From: Winogradskyella echinorum
Lineage (GTDB): Bacteria; Bacteroidota; Bacteroidia; Flavobacteriales; Flavobacteriaceae
Assembly: GCF_014297365.1 (NCBI RefSeq)
Contig: NZ_JACOQD010000002.1
Coordinates: 1-64,000, forward strand
Reading direction: 5' to 3'
Length of the DNA: 64,000 bases
Positions within the stretch are counted from its first letter, which is position 1. Each line of letters opens with the position of its first letter. Shown here piece by piece: positions 63,444 to 64,000 of this stretch. The translations under genes were made by a program, and so were the position numbers. Under the pieces are notes generated by a model that was not told the origin of the DNA, made no database searches, and was given only the letters and a program-made list of their open reading frames with translations.

Positions 63444-64000
63444 TTATTTACGTAATTTTTCTAAAATCATTAACCATAATTTTTCTGCCCTGTAAATGTT
63501 TTTGTTTATGATTTTTCCTTCGTGAGACTTAAATAAATTTACAAGAAAGTTAGAGCGTTTGGCATAGTAATTATCTTTTGGTGTTGAAATAAAAGAAGTC
63601 ATTGACACACGCTTAATTTTCTTATAATCTTTATACTCTTCTGCATATGGCTTATTTTTAAATGATGCTGTAGAAGCTTTATAGCCCGCTTCTATACACA
63701 AATCTATACTTAATTGATTATAGCCTCCGCCAGGCCAACAGAAGTAATCTACCGTTTTGTTAAGCTTTTCTTCTAAGATCCTTTTACTTTCAAAAATCTC
63801 ATAACGGTATCTTTTTTCCATATCCTCATCAGACTCATAAGTACCAGGATAAAGACTAAGTTTATCATTTAGTTGTTTAATAATTGAAGTCTTATCTATA
63901 TCACCATTATTATTAGAATATAATTCTTCGGCATATTTTAATAATTCTTCATCAGGAAAATAACGACGTAGTGCTAAAGCTCTACCAAAATCGAAAATTG
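63444..64000 (-). CDS. Polysaccharide deacetylase family protein (N-terminus outside window)
   Basis: The minus-strand frame is open from 63444 to the window edge (185 codons present). The C-terminal part of a NodB-type fold is visible: VDYFCWPGGGYNQLSIDLCIEAGYKA matches the F-x-x-P-x-G-x-Y motif 3 region (positions 63671-63748), followed by STASFKNKPY and a basic C-terminus. An internal Met at 63821 is not the start, because coding continues upstream (YPGTYESDED). Such enzymes remove N- or O-acetyl groups from surface polysaccharides; neighbours outside the window would show which. Confidence 0.85.
   Translation of the reverse strand, partial: IFDFGRALALRRYFPDEELLKYAEELYSNNNGDIDKTSIIKQLNDKLSLYPGTYESDEDMEKRYRYEIFESKRILEEKLNKTVDYFCWPGGGYNQLSIDLCIEAGYKASTASFKNKPYAEEYKDYKKIKRVSMTSFISTPKDNYYAKRSNFLVNLFKSHEGKIINKNIYRAEKLWLMILEKLRK

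Overview
The window looks like chromosome of a marine-type member of the Flavobacteriaceae (Bacteroidota). The evidence is AT-rich DNA, proteins with type IX secretion (T9SS) C-terminal sorting domains, GLPGLI and DUF6090 family proteins, LVIVD and FG-GAP surface proteins, lipoproteins with Bacteroidota-style signal peptides, TTG/GTG starts, and -7 elements of the TAnnTTTG type. I see no rRNA, tRNA, CRISPR array, intact insertion sequence or prophage. Most of it is ordinary core chromosome with many short operons. Both ends cut through genes: a surface protein at the left and a polysaccharide deacetylase at the right, both on the minus strand.

Layout: 1-3066 is the N-terminal 1022 codons of a huge secreted FG-GAP/BspA/FN3-like surface protein. 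3344-6595 holds a PAS-LuxR regulator, a CPBP membrane protein, and an Lrp regulator divergent from a trans-sulfuration PLP enzyme. 7239-11822 has an NhaC antiporter, a 2-Cys peroxiredoxin, a DEAD-box helicase and an aldose-epimerase-like protein. 11908-19293 has pabB, tilS, adenine deaminase, a CocE-type hydrolase and a YheT-type hydrolase. 19327-26354 has a T9SS FG-GAP protein, a ComM/YifB ATPase and two lipoproteins. 26428-28358 is an ECF sigma factor coupled to an unusual anti-sigma-like/beta-barrel protein. 28440-33083 is a tight operon of a DUF2891 lipoprotein, a non-canonical Nramp protein and the 5-oxoprolinase genes pxpABC. 33219-35667 is a cluster of two paralogous small proteins, a polytopic membrane protein and a histidine kinase without a regulator. 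35664-46173 contains a pseudouridine synthase, an S23-type four-helix protein, panB, a GLPGLI protein, sdaA, dnaK, an RlmI-like methyltransferase and a nitronate monooxygenase. 46391-47988 is a DGPF-protein/ECF42-type sigma pair. 48289-58511 has DUF6090, YtxH, GNAT and EamA proteins, parE-orf-parC, TerC, a lipoprotein and an XRE regulator. 58816-64000 has an M14 carboxypeptidase, an Lrp regulator, DinB, aroB, proline dehydrogenase and the deacetylase fragment.

The observations I consider most worth following are these. (1) The Nramp-like protein of the pxp operon lacks the canonical metal-binding residues, so it may move something other than Mn/Fe; the same operon starts with a DUF2891 lipoprotein. 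(2) The two-paralog/membrane protein/kinase cluster at 33219-35667 has a strongly conserved tail motif of unknown function. (3) A family of palindromic repeats, some able to fold into cloverleaf-like structures, is scattered between genes and appears to have inserted in frame into tilS and probably pabB. (4) Several dyad-symmetric candidate operators stand out: two GATTATWAATC sites between the Lrp regulator and the PLP enzyme, three TTAC-N4-GTAA sites between the XRE regulator and the carboxypeptidase, an 18-bp perfect palindrome before the nitronate monooxygenase, and a sigma-54-like element with an upstream dyad before dnaK.
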